The notes: generated by a model not told the origin, from the sequence alone. A DNA stretch of 64,000 nucleotides from Marinobacter halophilus (GCF_003007685.1 NZ_PXNN01000006.1:186001-250000); one strand, 5' to 3'; shown: positions 1 through 11,383, counted from the first letter of the stretch. Program-made: numbers and translations.

Positions 1-265
1 CAGTCACAATCTGGTGGCTCTTTGGCACACCGTACTGATCACCATACTTGGACAGTTGTTCCCGGGCCGCTTTGTCCAGTTGATCTTGCAGTTCTGTCAG
101 GTCCATCGGAATATCGCCGCCGTAGGCGTAACCCACCGGCTCAACCACGTGCACCAGCAGCAGCTCGGCACCGTAGGCATCACAAATCGCTTTCGCTTTG
201 TTGAGAACTTGGGGGGCTTCTTCTGTCAGGTCGATGGCAACCAGCATTTTTGTGTAAGTGGACAT
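1..265 (-). CDS. Universal stress protein (UspA family), 3' end cut by window
   Basis: Reading leftward from an ATG at 265, the frame stays open to the window edge (88 codons seen). The N-terminus MSTYTKMLVAIDLT followed by an acidic helix and the strand AELLLVHVVEP is typical of UspA-fold proteins, which are small cytosolic alpha/beta proteins induced by starvation and stress and of unclear biochemical role. A good Shine-Dalgarno (AAAGGAG) lies about 7 bases before the ATG. About 50 C-terminal residues are missing, including the G-x2-G-x9-G(S/T) stretch that would show whether it binds ATP. The gene appears to be monocistronic at its 5' side. Confidence 0.85.
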   Translation of the reverse strand, partial: MSTYTKMLVAIDLTEEAPQVLNKAKAICDAYGAELLLVHVVEPVGYAYGGDIPMDLTELQDQLDKAAREQLSKYGDQYGVPKSHQIVT

Positions 266-393
266 TCAGTCACTCCTTTGCGCATTTGATAAGGGCAGTA
301 TCAACAGTCTATATCAAAAAGTGTAGCGGGATTCTGACAGGCATCAACCGGTAGCTAGGTTCCAGGAGGGCGGGGAGCCTGCCTGGCAGAGGG

Positions 394-1212
394 TCAGGCG
401 TTACTTTGGAGTAGTTCGATGGTGGTGGTTAATCCGCCAATGATGCCTTTCGAATAACGATCGATCACGAAACTCACGTTGTTCTCGTTGTAGTTAATGT
501 AAGAGCTACGGATAAATAGCCATTTAGAGCTTACATCGTCAATCGCCGCTTTCAATTCGCCGGCCGCGTTACCGGCCTGAAGTTTCGCGAGCAGGTCATC
601 AAATTCAAGAGCCTGTTGGTCCAATGGTGCCTCGTCGGAGGAGCCTTGAAAGGTCTGTGCAACGGATGAGTGAGTGCGAGCAGAGTATCTTGACATCATC
701 TGAGCCATGACGACTGCTGCGGACCGTGCAGACTCAATACGGGCGTTCGCCTGGGCGCCACTATTTTCCTGGGCCACGCCGTACAATTCGGTGGCAAGAT
801 CGTTCAATTCCACTGCGTTATTTGCCAGATCGGCCATCAATCGCAGGTCGGGATATCCGCGGTCCCGCACTTCGTTGATGTTGCCGCGCATAAGGTCTTT
901 GAACTGGTCAAATTCCTGATTGAGGCTTTCAATCTGTTGTTCGGTCAGCACACCGCTGATGCTGGTGATGACCGAGTTCATGGCATCGTTGGAAGCGTTG
1001 ATGCTGCTGACAATGCGGTTTAATGCCACGGTATCGCCACTGGCGCTAAATGCGTAGAACGAATCAAGTGCCAAAAAATTATTTATCCGGAAATCGTGCA
1101 GGTCAGAGAGAAATTCTGCTCCGGTATCCTGAGCCTTGGCGCCAAACGCGGTCAGGGAGAGAAGTAGCAGTGCCGCAAGCAGTGACTGAATGCGCAGGCG
1201 AGTGTCTTTCAT
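394..1212 (-). CDS. Unknown secreted helical protein with signal peptide
   Basis: The 272-residue product starts with a clear Sec signal peptide (MKDTRLR, a leucine-rich core, cut near AKAQ), so it should be periplasmic. The rest is almost all predicted helix, rich in Ala, Asn, Ser and Asp, with no cysteine pairs, membrane spans or catalytic motif. The run of long amphipathic helices resembles the four-helix-bundle sensory domains of NarX/PilJ-type receptors, but there is no transmembrane anchor or signalling domain. Start at the ATG preceded by GGGGA. It stands alone, divergent from fadB. Function unknown; the helical-bundle similarity is an impression and not a family assignment. Confidence 0.75.
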   Translation of the reverse strand: MKDTRLRIQSLLAALLLLSLTAFGAKAQDTGAEFLSDLHDFRINNFLALDSFYAFSASGDTVALNRIVSSINASNDAMNSVITSISGVLTEQQIESLNQEFDQFKDLMRGNINEVRDRGYPDLRLMADLANNAVELNDLATELYGVAQENSGAQANARIESARSAAVVMAQMMSRYSARTHSSVAQTFQGSSDEAPLDQQALEFDDLLAKLQAGNAAGELKAAIDDVSSKWLFIRSSYINYNENNVSFVIDRYSKGIIGGLTTTIELLQSNA

Positions 1213-1526
1213 CGGATGAGTCCCCGTAATGCTGTTTATTATTGTGGACTAAAGTCGCATTTCGAAGTTAAAGTAACTTGGTCGGCTAATCAAGCAGTTT
1301 CCGGCTCTTACAGGCTGTACCTCCTATTTTCTGCCGGTTTCATCAAGAAACAAATTGACAAATGCTCCATTTTTTTTCATCGTGTGCCCTCACGATTCAA
1401 ACGACTGTATGAATTTTGGATCGGAAAGATCGGGCAGTGACCGAAATCTCGCTGCACAAGCAACCCGGTTGACGAGTTGTCGTCGAGTGGTTGCCAGCAG
1501 TTCAAACACAGACTGGAGATCAGTTG
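1213..1526. other. Intergenic region between a divergent unknown gene and fadB
   Basis: These 314 bases separate two divergent genes and must hold the fadBA promoter. A TTGACA hexamer occurs at 1355-1360, but no convincing -10 box follows at the right distance. I see no clear PsrA- or FadR-type operator, although those are the usual fatty-acid regulators in gammaproteobacteria. An AT-rich stretch with eight or more T lies near 1370-1378. No small gene is supported here. Confidence 0.5.
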
Positions 1527-3674
1527 ATGATTTACGAAGGTAAAGCCATCACGGTTAAAGAGATCGAAGGCGGGATAGCTCAGTTGGACTTTGACTTGCA
1601 AGGCGAGTCAGTGAACAAGTTCAACCGTCTCACCATCGAAGAGCTGGGCGCCGCAGCTGAAGCACTCAAATCCCAGAAGAACCTCAAGGGCCTGGTGGTA
1701 ACCAGCTCCAAGGACAGCTTTATTGTCGGTGCAGACATCACCGAGTTTACCGAGCTGTTTGCGGGTTCCGAGGAAGACCTCGTTGCCAACAACCTGAAGG
1801 CGAACGAGGTATTTAACGCCATTGAAGACCTGCCGTTCCCGACCGTTACCGCCATTAACGGTATTGCATTGGGCGGCGGTTTCGAAATGTGTCTGGCGAC
1901 CGACTACCGCGTTATGGCGCCCAAGGCCAAGGTAGGTCTGCCGGAAGTGAAGCTGGGCATCTTCCCGGGCTTCGGCGGCACTGTGCGTCTGTCTCGTCTG
2001 GTTGGTGTGGATAACGCCGTTGAGTGGATTGCCGGTGGTACTGAAAACCGCGCTGACGCCGCTCTGAAAGTAGGCGCTGTTGACGCCGTGGTTGAAGCCG
2101 GCAAGCTGGTTGACGCTGCCGTTGCCATCATCAATCAGTGCAACGAAGGCAAGCTGGACAACCTGGCTCGTCGCGAAGAGAAGAAAGGCAAGATCAAGCT
2201 CAACGCCATGGAAAGCATGATGGCGTTCGAGATCTCCAAGGCGTTCGTTGCTGGTAAAGCCGGCAAGAACTATCCGGCGCCGGTGGAAGCGATCAAGACC
2301 ATGCAGAAGCATGCTGGCATGACCCGTGACAAGGCGATTGAAGTGGAAGCCAAAGGCTTCGCCAAGATGGCCAAGACCAACGTTGCGGCCTGTCTGGTAG
2401 GTCTGTTCCTGAACGATCAGGCGCTGAAGAAGAAAGCCAGTGCCTGGGAAAAAGAAGCCTCCGATGTGAAACTGGCCGCTGTACTGGGTGCCGGTATCAT
2501 GGGTGGCGGTGTTGCCTATCAGTCTGCATTGAAGGGCACGCCGATCATCATGAAAGACATCAACCAGGACGGCATTACCCTGGGTCTGAACGAAGCCAAG
2601 AAGCAACTGGTCAAGCGTGTCGACAAGGGCAAGATGGACGCCGGCAAGATGGCCGACGTCCTAAACAGCATCACCCCGACCCTGAACTACGGCGATTTCA
2701 AGAACGTAGACCTGGTTGTGGAAGCCGTTGTTGAGAATCCGAAGGTAAAAGATATCGTACTGCGCGAAACCGAAGACATGGTTCGCGACGACGCTATCAT
2801 TACTTCCAACACCTCCACGATTTCCATTGACCTTCTGGCCAAAAACCTGAAGCGTCCGGAAAACTTCTGTGGCATGCATTTCTTTAACCCGGTGCACATG
2901 ATGCCGCTGGTTGAGGTTATCCGTGGTGCCAAGACCAGTGATCGCGCCATCGCGACCACCGTGGCTTACGCCAAGGCTATGGGCAAGACTCCGATCGTTG
3001 TTAACGATTGCCCGGGTTTCCTGGTTAACCGTGTTCTGTTCCCGTATTTCGGTGGCTTTATCGGTCTGGTACGTGACGGCGCCGACTTCCAGAAAGTCGA
3101 CAAAGTCATGGAGAAGTTCGGCTGGCCGATGGGCCCGGCGTACCTGCTGGACGTTGTTGGCATGGACACCGGTAAACACGCTGGCGCAGTCATGGCCGAC
3201 GGCTTCCCGGATCGCATGAAGCACGAAGGTACTACCGCCATTGACGTGATGTTCGATAACAACCGTTATGGGCAGAAGAACGACAAGGGTTTTTACAAGT
3301 ACGAACTGGATCGCAAAGGCAAGCAGCAGAAGGTTGTCGACGAAGAAACCTACAAACTGCTTGAGCCGGTTGTTCAGGGCAAAAACGAGTTCAGTGACGA
3401 AGACATCATCGCTCGCATGATGATCCCGCTGTGCCTGGAGACTGTTCGCTGCCTGGAAGACGGTATCGTGGAAGATCCGGCCGACGCGGATATGGGTCTG
3501 ATCTTCGGTATCGGCTTCCCGCCGTTCCGTGGTGGTGCCCTGCGCTACATCGATGATTTGGGTGTAGACAAGTTCGTCGAACTGGCAGACAAGTTTGCAG
3601 ATCTTGGTCCTTTGTATCACCCGACCGAGAAACTGCGTGAAATGGCCAAGACTGGTAAGAAATTCTTTGGCTAA
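1527..3674 (+). CDS. fadB: Fatty acid oxidation complex subunit alpha FadB
   Basis: The 715-residue multifunctional enzyme carries enoyl-CoA hydratase/isomerase activity at the N-terminus and L-3-hydroxyacyl-CoA dehydrogenase activity at the C-terminus; with FadA it forms the aerobic beta-oxidation complex in the cytosol. The crotonase half shows [18 protein letters not shown] (about residues 110-130), the dehydrogenase half shows the NAD-binding GAGIMGGG (about 333) and [14 protein letters not shown]. Length equals that of Pseudomonas FadB. I start at the ATG at 1527, with GGAG about 8 bases upstream, and not at the upstream in-frame codon at 1491, which would add 12 unconserved residues. 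Operon with fadA, 33 bases downstream. Confidence 0.97.
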   Translation: MIYEGKAITVKEIEGGIAQLDFDLQGESVNKFNRLTIEELGAAAEALKSQKNLKGLVVTSSKDSFIVGADITEFTELFAGSEEDLVANNLKANEVFNAIEDLPFPTVTAINGIALGGGFEMCLATDYRVMAPKAKVGLPEVKLGIFPGFGGTVRLSRLVGVDNAVEWIAGGTENRADAALKVGAVDAVVEAGKLVDAAVAIINQCNEGKLDNLARREEKKGKIKLNAMESMMAFEISKAFVAGKAGKNYPAPVEAIKTMQKHAGMTRDKAIEVEAKGFAKMAKTNVAACLVGLFLNDQALKKKASAWEKEASDVKLAAVLGAGIMGGGVAYQSALKGTPIIMKDINQDGITLGLNEAKKQLVKRVDKGKMDAGKMADVLNSITPTLNYGDFKNVDLVVEAVVENPKVKDIVLRETEDMVRDDAIITSNTSTISIDLLAKNLKRPENFCGMHFFNPVHMMPLVEVIRGAKTSDRAIATTVAYAKAMGKTPIVVNDCPGFLVNRVLFPYFGGFIGLVRDGADFQKVDKVMEKFGWPMGPAYLLDVVGMDTGKHAGAVMADGFPDRMKHEGTTAIDVMFDNNRYGQKNDKGFYKYELDRKGKQQKVVDEETYKLLEPVVQGKNEFSDEDIIARMMIPLCLETVRCLEDGIVEDPADADMGLIFGIGFPPFRGGALRYIDDLGVDKFVELADKFADLGPLYHPTEKLREMAKTGKKFFG

Positions 3675-3680
3675 CCCTGA

Positions 3681-4883
<1,203 letters not shown>

Positions 4884-4913
4884 TCCGGTAATACTGGTCA
4901 GTATCGTTCATTC

Positions 4914-4946
4914 AGGAGGCCCGGCTTTTGCCGGGCCTTCCTGTTT
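4914..4946 (+). terminator. Rho-independent terminator after fadA
   Basis: An AGGAGGCCCGGC arm, a TTTT loop and a GCCGGGCCTTCCT arm form a GC-rich hairpin, followed by TGTTTG. It lies 30 bases past the fadA stop. Confidence 0.85.
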
Positions 4947-5149
4947 GTGGTGGTGCCAATCTGCACTGATATACGTAAAAAAGGATGACTGAAGTCAAAG
5001 AATGGGTTGTCTTGCTATTCTTGACCCTGTAAAACAGTGAGCTTATACACAATGGCAGCCTTTATGTTTTCCAGTTGCCTGATTTTTATGCGAGTTTGCG
5101 GTTTGTTCAGCTCTTAACCGATTTATCGCCAAGGATACAGATCTCCGAT

Positions 5150-7789
5150 ATGGGTAAAAGTCTCGTTATTGTCGAGTCGCCAGCGAAAGCGAAGACCATC
5201 AACAAGTACCTGGGCTCCGATTTTATTGTCAAGTCCAGCGTCGGCCATATTCGCGACCTGCCAGTCAGTGGCAGCGGCAGCCAGTCTGACCCGAAAGAAC
5301 GGGCCAAGCAGGCGGCGGTCACTCGCAAATTGAGTCCTGAGGAAAAGGTCAAGCATAAGAAACGCAAAGCTAAAGAACAGCTGGTTGTCCGAATGGGTGT
5401 TGACCCAGACCATGACTGGAGTGCCCGTTACGAGATTCTTCCTGGCAAGGAAAAGGTCGTCAGCGAATTGAAGCGGCTGGCCAAGTCTGCTGACCATATT
5501 TATCTGGCAACGGATTTGGACAGGGAAGGGGAAGCCATTGCCTGGCACCTTCAGGAGACCATTGGCGGCGAGCCTGAAAAATACCGGCGAGTGGTGTTTA
5601 ACGAAATCACCAAACGCGCAATTCAGGAGGCCTTCAAGGACCCTGGAAATCTGGATAATGATCGTGTCAACGCACAGCAGGCCCGTCGTTTCCTCGATCG
5701 GGTTGTGGGTTACATGGTGTCGCCATTGCTGTGGGCGAAGATTGCCCGTGGCTTGTCGGCAGGCCGTGTACAGTCTGTTGCGGTTCGCTTGATTGTTGAA
5801 CGTGAGCGGGAAATCCGGAAGTTCATTCCGGAAGAGTTCTGGCAGTTGCACGCCGATCTCGGCACCGTGGGCGCAAAAGAGCCGGTGCGCTTTGAAGTGA
5901 CACGGCACAACGACAAGCCGTATCGGCCGGTCAACGAAGCTCAGAGCAATGAGCACGTGGCGCGGCTGAATGAAGGCGGCTTCAAGGTAGCCAAGCGAGA
6001 AGACAAGCCGACCCGCTCCAAACCCTCGGCTCCTTTTATTACCTCGACGTTACAGCAGGCGGCCAGTAACCGCATGGGGTTCAGCGTCAAGAAGACCATG
6101 ATGCTGGCACAGCGGCTGTATGAAGCCGGTTATATCACCTACATGCGGACAGACTCCACCAACTTGAGTCAGGATGCGGTGGCCAGTTGTCGTGAGTTCG
6201 TCGAGAAACAGTTTGGTGAGCGCTATCTGCCTGACAGCCCGCGGTTATACGGCAGCAAGGAAGGCGCACAGGAAGCACACGAGGCCATCCGGCCATCGGA
6301 CGTTTCCCGCCGGCCTAGTGACATTTCCGGCCTGGAAAAAGACGCAGAGAAACTCTACGACCTGATCTGGCGCCAGTTTATTGCCTGCCAGATGGCAGAT
6401 GCTGAGTTTCTGAGCACGTCGATCATGGTTGCCAATGGTGAGTACGAGCTGCGTACCCGCGGCCGTATCGTCAAGTTTGAGGGTTTCCTGAAAGCTGCGC
6501 CCCAGTCTGCCAAGAAAGATGAAGACGTGGCATTGCCGGATATCAAAGTGGATGAGGTTCTGGATCTCAAAAAACTCGATCCTACGCAGCATTTTACTAA
6601 ACCGTCGCCTCGGTACACCGAAGCGAGCCTCGTAAAAGAGCTTGAGAAGCAGGGAATCGGTCGGCCGTCCACCTACGCGTCGATTATTTCGACGATTCAG
6701 GATCGGGGCTATGTCCGCCTGCAGAACCGCCGGTTTTACGCTGAGAAAATGGGCGAAATTGTTACTGAGCGGCTCGCAGAATCTTTCCCTAACCTGATGG
6801 ATTACGATTTTACCGCCCGTCTAGAGAGCGAGCTGGATCAAATCGCCGGTGGCGCCGTTAACTGGAAGAAGGTTCTCAACGACTTTTACGCCAAATTCCG
6901 GAACCAGCTCGAAAGCGCTGAACAATCGGAGGGCGGCATGCGGGCCAATACCCCGACAGAGACCGATATCGCGTGCCCGAGCTGCGGCCGGCATATGCAG
7001 ATTCGTGTCGCCAGCACAGGTGTGTTCCTGGGGTGCTCCGGTTATTCATTGCCTCCCAAGGAGCGCTGCAAGACTACCATCAATCTGGTGTCGGGTGATG
7101 AGGTGGTCAGCGCTGATGAGGATGTAGAGGGTGAGGGCGAAAGCCGGTTGCTGCGCAAAAAGCGGCGGTGCCCCAAGTGCGAAACGGCAATGGACAGCTA
7201 TCTGATTGATGAGACACGCAAACTTCACGTCTGCGGCAACAACCCGGACTGCTCAGGCTACGAGGTAGAGCAGGGCACATTCCGGATCAAGGGCTACGAC
7301 GGACCCACGCTTGAGTGTGACAAGTGTGGCTCGGAAATGCAGTTGAAGACCGGCCGTTTCGGTAAGTACTTCGGTTGCACCAACGCCGAATGCAAAAACA
7401 CCCGCAAACTGCTCAAGAGCGGTGAGCCGGCGCCGCCCAAGATGGATCCGGTGCCCATGCCCGAGCTGCAGTGTCAGAAAGTGGATGACACCTACGTGTT
7501 GCGGGATGGCGCTTCGGGCCTGTTTCTGGCGGCCAGCAAGTTTCCGAAAAATCGGGAGACCAGACCGCCACTGGTGATGGAAATCAAACCACACCGAAAG
7601 GAAATCGACCCGAAATACGATTACCTGATGGACGCTCCGGAGAAAGATCCGGAGGGTAACCCGTCGGTGATTCGCTACAGCCGGAAGTCCAAAGAACAGT
7701 ACGTCATGTCTGAAGAAGATGGCAAAGCGACGGGCTGGTCTGCCTGGTATGAAAACGGGCGCTGGGTTCCGAAGGATAAGAAAAAATAG
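5150..7789 (+). CDS. topA: DNA topoisomerase I
   Basis: The 879-residue type IA topoisomerase relaxes negative supercoils. The Toprim domain starts at once ([14 protein letters not shown]), followed by the acidic [12 protein letters not shown] motif; the nucleophilic Tyr is in [14 protein letters not shown]. The C-terminus holds three four-cysteine zinc ribbons (starting CPSCG, CPKCE and CDKCG) and a further basic tail. Start at the ATG at 5150, where conservation begins; a weak AAGGA lies about 15 bases upstream. An upstream in-frame start at 5075 would add 25 unconserved residues. The gene stands alone, convergent with the dehydrogenase-like gene, with the CACGGAC array after its stop. Confidence 0.96.
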   Translation: MGKSLVIVESPAKAKTINKYLGSDFIVKSSVGHIRDLPVSGSGSQSDPKERAKQAAVTRKLSPEEKVKHKKRKAKEQLVVRMGVDPDHDWSARYEILPGKEKVVSELKRLAKSADHIYLATDLDREGEAIAWHLQETIGGEPEKYRRVVFNEITKRAIQEAFKDPGNLDNDRVNAQQARRFLDRVVGYMVSPLLWAKIARGLSAGRVQSVAVRLIVEREREIRKFIPEEFWQLHADLGTVGAKEPVRFEVTRHNDKPYRPVNEAQSNEHVARLNEGGFKVAKREDKPTRSKPSAPFITSTLQQAASNRMGFSVKKTMMLAQRLYEAGYITYMRTDSTNLSQDAVASCREFVEKQFGERYLPDSPRLYGSKEGAQEAHEAIRPSDVSRRPSDISGLEKDAEKLYDLIWRQFIACQMADAEFLSTSIMVANGEYELRTRGRIVKFEGFLKAAPQSAKKDEDVALPDIKVDEVLDLKKLDPTQHFTKPSPRYTEASLVKELEKQGIGRPSTYASIISTIQDRGYVRLQNRRFYAEKMGEIVTERLAESFPNLMDYDFTARLESELDQIAGGAVNWKKVLNDFYAKFRNQLESAEQSEGGMRANTPTETDIACPSCGRHMQIRVASTGVFLGCSGYSLPPKERCKTTINLVSGDEVVSADEDVEGEGESRLLRKKRRCPKCETAMDSYLIDETRKLHVCGNNPDCSGYEVEQGTFRIKGYDGPTLECDKCGSEMQLKTGRFGKYFGCTNAECKNTRKLLKSGEPAPPKMDPVPMPELQCQKVDDTYVLRDGASGLFLAASKFPKNRETRPPLVMEIKPHRKEIDPKYDYLMDAPEKDPEGNPSVIRYSRKSKEQYVMSEEDGKATGWSAWYENGRWVPKDKKK

Positions 7790-7839
7790 GGCTTAGTCTG
7801 CTGATTTACGGGTAATAAGCCTGGAAGCAAAGCTATGGC

Positions 7840-7937
7840 CACGGACGGCACGGACTCACACGGACTCACACGGACTCACACGGACAAAGAGCTTAACGCC
7901 ATAACGTTGTTTTGATCATGTCCGTGAACGTCCGTGG
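7840..7937. repeat. CACGGAC heptamer array with inverted copies
   Basis: CACGGAC occurs at 7840, 7849, 7859, 7869 and 7879, spaced 9 or 10 bases, the middle units forming a perfect 10-bp tandem (CGGACTCACA). The reverse complement GTCCGTG occurs at 7920 and 7930, also 10 bases apart. The outer parts (7839-7855 and 7920-7937) can pair as an imperfect stem around an approximately 65-base interior. The array sits in the 154-base gap between the convergent ends of topA and the dehydrogenase-like gene and touches neither reading frame. No ordinary terminator with a T-tract is seen here. Confidence 0.85.
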
Positions 7938-7943
7938 TAAGCC

Positions 7944-8813
7944 TTATTTTCGGCGAAGCCTCTGGATTAGTGAAGACGTGTCCCATCGATTTCCGCCCAT
8001 TTGCTGTACATCCCCGTAGAATTGATCAACCAGAGCTGCAACCGGTAATCTGGATCCATTGCGCCGTGCCTCGTCAAGGCAAATGCCCAGATCCTTACGC
8101 ATCCAGTCCACCGCAAAGCCGTGCTCAAACTCGCCATCAATCATAGTGCCTGAGCGATTTTCCATCTGCCACGATTGAGCGGCGCCTTTGGAAATCACGT
8201 CCACCACCTTGCGCGCGTCCAGCCCTGCCTGTTCGGCGAAGTGCAGAGCTTCTGACAGACCCTGCACCAGCCCGGCTATGGCGATCTGATTGACCATTTT
8301 TGTTTTCTGACCGCTGCCCACAGGGCCCATCAGATTCACCGCTCGGCCGTAATGATCCATCACCGGTTTTGCTTTGGTGAAGGCCGCTTCCGAACCGCCA
8401 CACATGACCGTCAGCTTGCCGTTTTCCGCGCCCTGCTGGCCACCAGAGACAGGTGCATCGATGAATGCCTGGTTGCGCAAGGCGGCCGCCGCTGCCAATC
8501 GCTCTGCGACACCTGAGGACGCCGTGGTGTGGTCGATCAGGATGGCACCTTGGGGTGCATTTGCAATAATGCCATCGTGGCCTTCAAACACCTCAAGGAG
8601 ATCTTTGTCAGCGCCAACGCAGGTCATCACCAGGTCTGCGCCTTCAACAGCTTCGGAAACAGTCTTGCAGGCCTTGCCGGGATACTCATTCGCCCATTGC
8701 TCGGCCTTGGCCGTGGTCCTGTTCCAGACTCGGACATCAAAGCCGGCTTTGGCAAGGTGCCCGGCCATTGGATAGCCCATTACGCCGAGACCGATAAAGG
8801 CAATGCAAACCAT
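7944..8813 (-). CDS. NAD(P)-dependent 3-hydroxyisobutyrate dehydrogenase-like oxidoreductase
   Basis: The 289-residue beta-hydroxyacid dehydrogenase has the Rossmann motif GLGVMGYPMAGHLAKAG at the N-terminus, the substrate-binding DAPVSGGQQGAENG (about residues 118-131) and the catalytic-Lys helix KMVNQIAIAGLVQGLSEAL (about 172). The family includes 3-hydroxyisobutyrate dehydrogenase (valine breakdown), tartronate semialdehyde reductase and succinic semialdehyde reductases; substrate cannot be fixed from sequence and there is no valine-pathway neighbour. AAGGAGAACAGC precedes the ATG. It lies downstream of gltA but is separated from it by a terminator. Confidence 0.88.
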   Translation of the reverse strand: MVCIAFIGLGVMGYPMAGHLAKAGFDVRVWNRTTAKAEQWANEYPGKACKTVSEAVEGADLVMTCVGADKDLLEVFEGHDGIIANAPQGAILIDHTTASSGVAERLAAAAALRNQAFIDAPVSGGQQGAENGKLTVMCGGSEAAFTKAKPVMDHYGRAVNLMGPVGSGQKTKMVNQIAIAGLVQGLSEALHFAEQAGLDARKVVDVISKGAAQSWQMENRSGTMIDGEFEHGFAVDWMRKDLGICLDEARRNGSRLPVAALVDQFYGDVQQMGGNRWDTSSLIQRLRRK

Positions 8814-8865
8814 GCTGTTCTCCTTATTGTTTTCGATGAAGGGTCGTGTTGTTGAGTTATGATAC

Positions 8866-8897
8866 GAAAAAAGCCGCTGAGATCAGCGGCTTTTTTG
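8866..8897 (-). terminator. Rho-independent terminator after gltA
   Basis: AAAAAAGCCGCTGA pairs with the following TCAGCGGCTTTTTT, giving a compact stem with T-runs in both directions. It lies 22 bases past the gltA stop on the minus strand and separates gltA from the dehydrogenase-like gene. Confidence 0.9.
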
Positions 8898-8918
8898 GCT
8901 ATGAGCGTACAGCGATGC

Positions 8919-10193
8919 TCATTTCTTCGGGTAGTCTCGCTTCGGCGAGCCGGTATACAACTGGCGTGGACGGCCGATGCGGTAGTTACCGCTGACCATT
9001 TCGTTCCAGTGGGAGAACCAGCCGATGGTGCGGGACATAGCGAAGATCACGGTAAACATAGAGGTTGGAATACCGATGGCTTTCAGGATGATGCCGGAGT
9101 AGAAGTCGACGTTCGGGTACAGCTGTCGTTGCACGAAGTATTCGTCTTCCAGGGCGATCTGTTCCAGACGCTGAGCGATCTTGAGCAGAGGATCATTTTC
9201 CAGACCCAGTTCGGTAAGCACTTGGTGAGCGGTTTCGCTCATGACCTTGGCTCGCGGGTCAAAGTTTTTGTATACCCGATGCCCAAAGCCCATCAGACGG
9301 AACGGGTCATCTTTGTCTTTGGCCTTCTGAATAAACGTGTCGATGTTGGATACGTCGCCAATTTCAGCCAGCATATCCAGAACGGCTTCGTTAGCACCGC
9401 CGTGAGCAGGGCCCCACAGAGCCGCAATGCCAGAAGCTATACAGGCGTATGGATTCGCGCCGGTAGAGCCGGCTAGGCGAACGGTAGAGGTGGACGCATT
9501 TTGCTCGTGATCGGCGTGCAGAATGAAGATCTTGTCCATGGCGTTAGCCAGTACTGGATTCGGCTGATATTCCTCACAAGGCGTACCGAACATCATGTAC
9601 AGGAAGTTTTCAGCGTAGGACAGATCGTTGCGCGGGTACATGAACGGCTGGCCAACAGAATATTTGTAACACCAGGCTGCAATGGTCGGCATTTTCGCGA
9701 TCAGGCGGTGCGCAGTGACTTCGCGCTGCTTGGGGTCGGTGACGTCCATCTGGTCGTGGTAAAACGCAGACAGAGCACCAACAACGCCACACATGATGGC
9801 CATCGGATGCGCATCACGGCGGAAGCCGTGGAAGAAATTGCGCATCTGATCGTGCAGCATGGTGTGGTTTTTGATGGTGTCGTGGAAGCGCTTGTTCTCT
9901 TCTGCGGTAGGCAGCTCGCCATTCAGCAGCAGGTAGCAGACTTCGAGAAAGTCGGATTGCTCGGCCAGCTGGTCAATCGGGTAGCCACGATGAAGCAATA
10001 TGCCCTTGGCACCGTCGATATAGGTGATGGCCGATTCGCAGGCTGCCGTAGACACGAATCCCGGGTCGTAGGTGAAAACGCCTTCCTGGACCAGGCCACG
10101 TACGTCGATAACGTCAGGGCCGACGGTGCCAGAATAAATCGGTAGCTCAATGGACTTATCTCCCACCGAGAGCGTGGCTTTCCTGTCGGTCAT
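8919..10193 (-). CDS. gltA: Citrate synthase
   Basis: The 424-residue enzyme condenses oxaloacetate and acetyl-CoA to citrate, the entry step of the TCA cycle. The catalytic His regions are [15 protein letters not shown] and [12 protein letters not shown], and [15 protein letters not shown] carries the third His and catalytic Asp. The N-terminal beta-rich extension ([28 protein letters not shown]) marks the hexameric, NADH-inhibited type I enzyme of Gram-negatives. AGGAGA precedes the ATG. It is divergent from the sdh operon, as in E. coli and Pseudomonas, with its own promoter at 10279-10306. Confidence 0.97.
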   Translation of the reverse strand: MTDRKATLSVGDKSIELPIYSGTVGPDVIDVRGLVQEGVFTYDPGFVSTAACESAITYIDGAKGILLHRGYPIDQLAEQSDFLEVCYLLLNGELPTAEENKRFHDTIKNHTMLHDQMRNFFHGFRRDAHPMAIMCGVVGALSAFYHDQMDVTDPKQREVTAHRLIAKMPTIAAWCYKYSVGQPFMYPRNDLSYAENFLYMMFGTPCEEYQPNPVLANAMDKIFILHADHEQNASTSTVRLAGSTGANPYACIASGIAALWGPAHGGANEAVLDMLAEIGDVSNIDTFIQKAKDKDDPFRLMGFGHRVYKNFDPRAKVMSETAHQVLTELGLENDPLLKIAQRLEQIALEDEYFVQRQLYPNVDFYSGIILKAIGIPTSMFTVIFAMSRTIGWFSHWNEMVSGNYRIGRPRQLYTGSPKRDYPKK

Positions 10194-10278
10194 GTTGCTC
10201 TCCTGTTTGATTAACTGTTACAGCTTGTTTGCATGTGTATGCGCGAGAAAGCGCGTATTATCGCAAAACTGGCGGCAA

Positions 10279-10306
10279 AATATAGGGCGTTCGCTTTTTT
10301 TGTCAA
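10279..10306 (-). promoter_or_regulatory. Predicted sigma-70 promoter of gltA
   Basis: On the minus strand TTGACA (10306-10301) is followed by a 16-base spacer and TATATT (10284-10279). The -35 is a full consensus match and the -10 matches five of six. Start of transcription would be near 10272, giving a leader of about 80 bases. Confidence 0.75.
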
Positions 10307-10457
10307 TGCACCTGTGGTGAAAAGATCGAATTTGACGTTTGCCGTAAATGAGGGATATCACGAATAACGGCACTGCGCGGCCGAAATAGGGTTTGTCAAT
10401 CATCCTTATAGAGGGGGCGAGGCTGCTATTCTCAGGGGTTTGGAAGTTGTTGCGCGT

Positions 10458-10486
10458 TTGTAATTACCGGGGTGTCTCCTTATAAT
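10458..10486 (+). promoter_or_regulatory. Predicted sigma-70 promoter of sdhCDAB
   Basis: TTGTAA (10458-10463), a 17-base spacer and a perfect TATAAT (10481-10486). Transcription would begin near 10493, about 175 bases before sdhC. Confidence 0.75.
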
Positions 10487-10667
10487 CCCTAGCCCGGAAT
10501 CGGGGATGAGCCTAAATGCGAGCTTTAATATAGTAAGCTATCGGGTTGTCATCCGCCCTCCTGAACCAATCGGTTGTCGGTAACGTACCGATTCCCCGAT
10601 CTTTACATACCAACCATCCGCCACCGTTTTTCGGTCCCGCGGAACAAAAAGAGAGTGTGAGAGCGCT

Positions 10668-11042
10668 GTGAATAGCAAACGACCAGTAAATCTCGATCTC
10701 GGCAAGTTTCATTTCCCGCTGCCTGCCATCACATCGATCCTGCATCGCGTCAGCGGCATCATCATTTTCGTGGGTGTTGCCTTTCTGTTGTACGGTCTGG
10801 ATCTCTCCTTGTCAGGAGAAGATGGTTATGCCCGGGTAAGCGAACTGCTGGACAGCTTCCTAGCCAAGCTGATTATTTGGGGCATCCTTTCTGCTCTGCT
10901 TTACCACCTGGTTGCAGGTATCAAGCACCTGCTGATGGATATGGGTATTGCTGAAGAGCTCGAAAGCGGTCTTCTCGCCTCGAAGATTACTATTGTGGTT
11001 TCCATTGTTCTCATTATTCTGGCTGGAGTCTGGGTATGGTAA
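10668..11042 (+). CDS. sdhC: Succinate dehydrogenase cytochrome b556 subunit
   Basis: The 124-residue membrane anchor binds haem b and ubiquinone in complex II. It starts with the family signature RPVNLDL...FPLPAITSILHRVSG, has three membrane spans, and carries the probable haem-ligand His in YHLVAGIKHLLMDMG. The start is a GTG; conservation with E. coli SdhC begins only a few residues later, so no ATG alternative fits. First gene of sdhCDAB; its last codons overlap sdhD by 7 bases. Confidence 0.95.
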   Translation: MNSKRPVNLDLGKFHFPLPAITSILHRVSGIIIFVGVAFLLYGLDLSLSGEDGYARVSELLDSFLAKLIIWGILSALLYHLVAGIKHLLMDMGIAEELESGLLASKITIVVSIVLIILAGVWVW

Positions 11043-11380
11043 GTAGCGTAACTAATCTCGGCCGCAGCGGTGTTTTCGATTGGTTGATCCAGCGTGTTAC
11101 AGCCTACGTATTGGCTCTGTACACACTGTTTTTGCTGGGATTCATGGTGTTCAGTGATGTGAACTATGAGACTTGGAATGCGCTGTTTTCGCAAACCTGG
11201 TTCCGCATCTTTACGCTGTTGGCGCTCTTGTCCATAGGTGCTCACGCCTGGGTTGGGCTTTGGACAGTCACTACCGATTATATCAAGGCGATGGCACCGC
11301 GTTTTCTGGTTCAGGCATTGTGCGGTTTGACCATGTTCGTGTATGTGATCTGGGGCATTCAGATTCTTTGGGGGCTTTAA
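11036..11380 (+). CDS. sdhD: Succinate dehydrogenase membrane anchor subunit
   Basis: This 114-residue protein has three transmembrane helices and partners SdhC to hold the catalytic SdhAB in the inner membrane and form the quinone site. The motif HAWVGLWTVTTDYIK near residue 72 is characteristic of SdhD and lies by the haem/quinone pocket. The ATG is inside the end of sdhC, suggesting translational coupling. Confidence 0.93.
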   Translation: MVSSVTNLGRSGVFDWLIQRVTAYVLALYTLFLLGFMVFSDVNYETWNALFSQTWFRIFTLLALLSIGAHAWVGLWTVTTDYIKAMAPRFLVQALCGLTMFVYVIWGIQILWGL

Positions 11381-11383
11381 TAG

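Larger units (their letters stand above)
10194..10667. other. gltA-sdhC divergent regulatory region
   Basis: This 474-base region drives citrate synthase leftward and the sdh-suc genes rightward. It contains two readable sigma-70 promoters (10279-10306 minus; 10458-10486 plus). The predicted sdh leader is about 175 bases long and the gltA leader about 80 bases. I find no supported small gene here. ArcA, Crp or Fnr sites were not identified with confidence. Confidence 0.7.

Noticed and set aside
14..289. Plus-strand frame at the window start
   Set aside because: Antisense to the universal stress protein frame, which has a ribosome site and UspA motif.
1355..1383. fadB promoter with TTGACA at 1355
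   Set aside because: No -10-like hexamer at 16-18 bases spacing.
1608..2606. 332-codon minus-strand open frame
   Set aside because: Shadow of fadB.
7840..7937. CRISPR array
   Set aside because: Repeat units are only 7-10 bases with no unique spacers and no cas genes.
10512..10745. Minus-strand 77-codon frame in the gltA-sdhC gap
   Set aside because: It overlaps the sdhC start and the predicted leader and shows no ribosome site or conserved feature.
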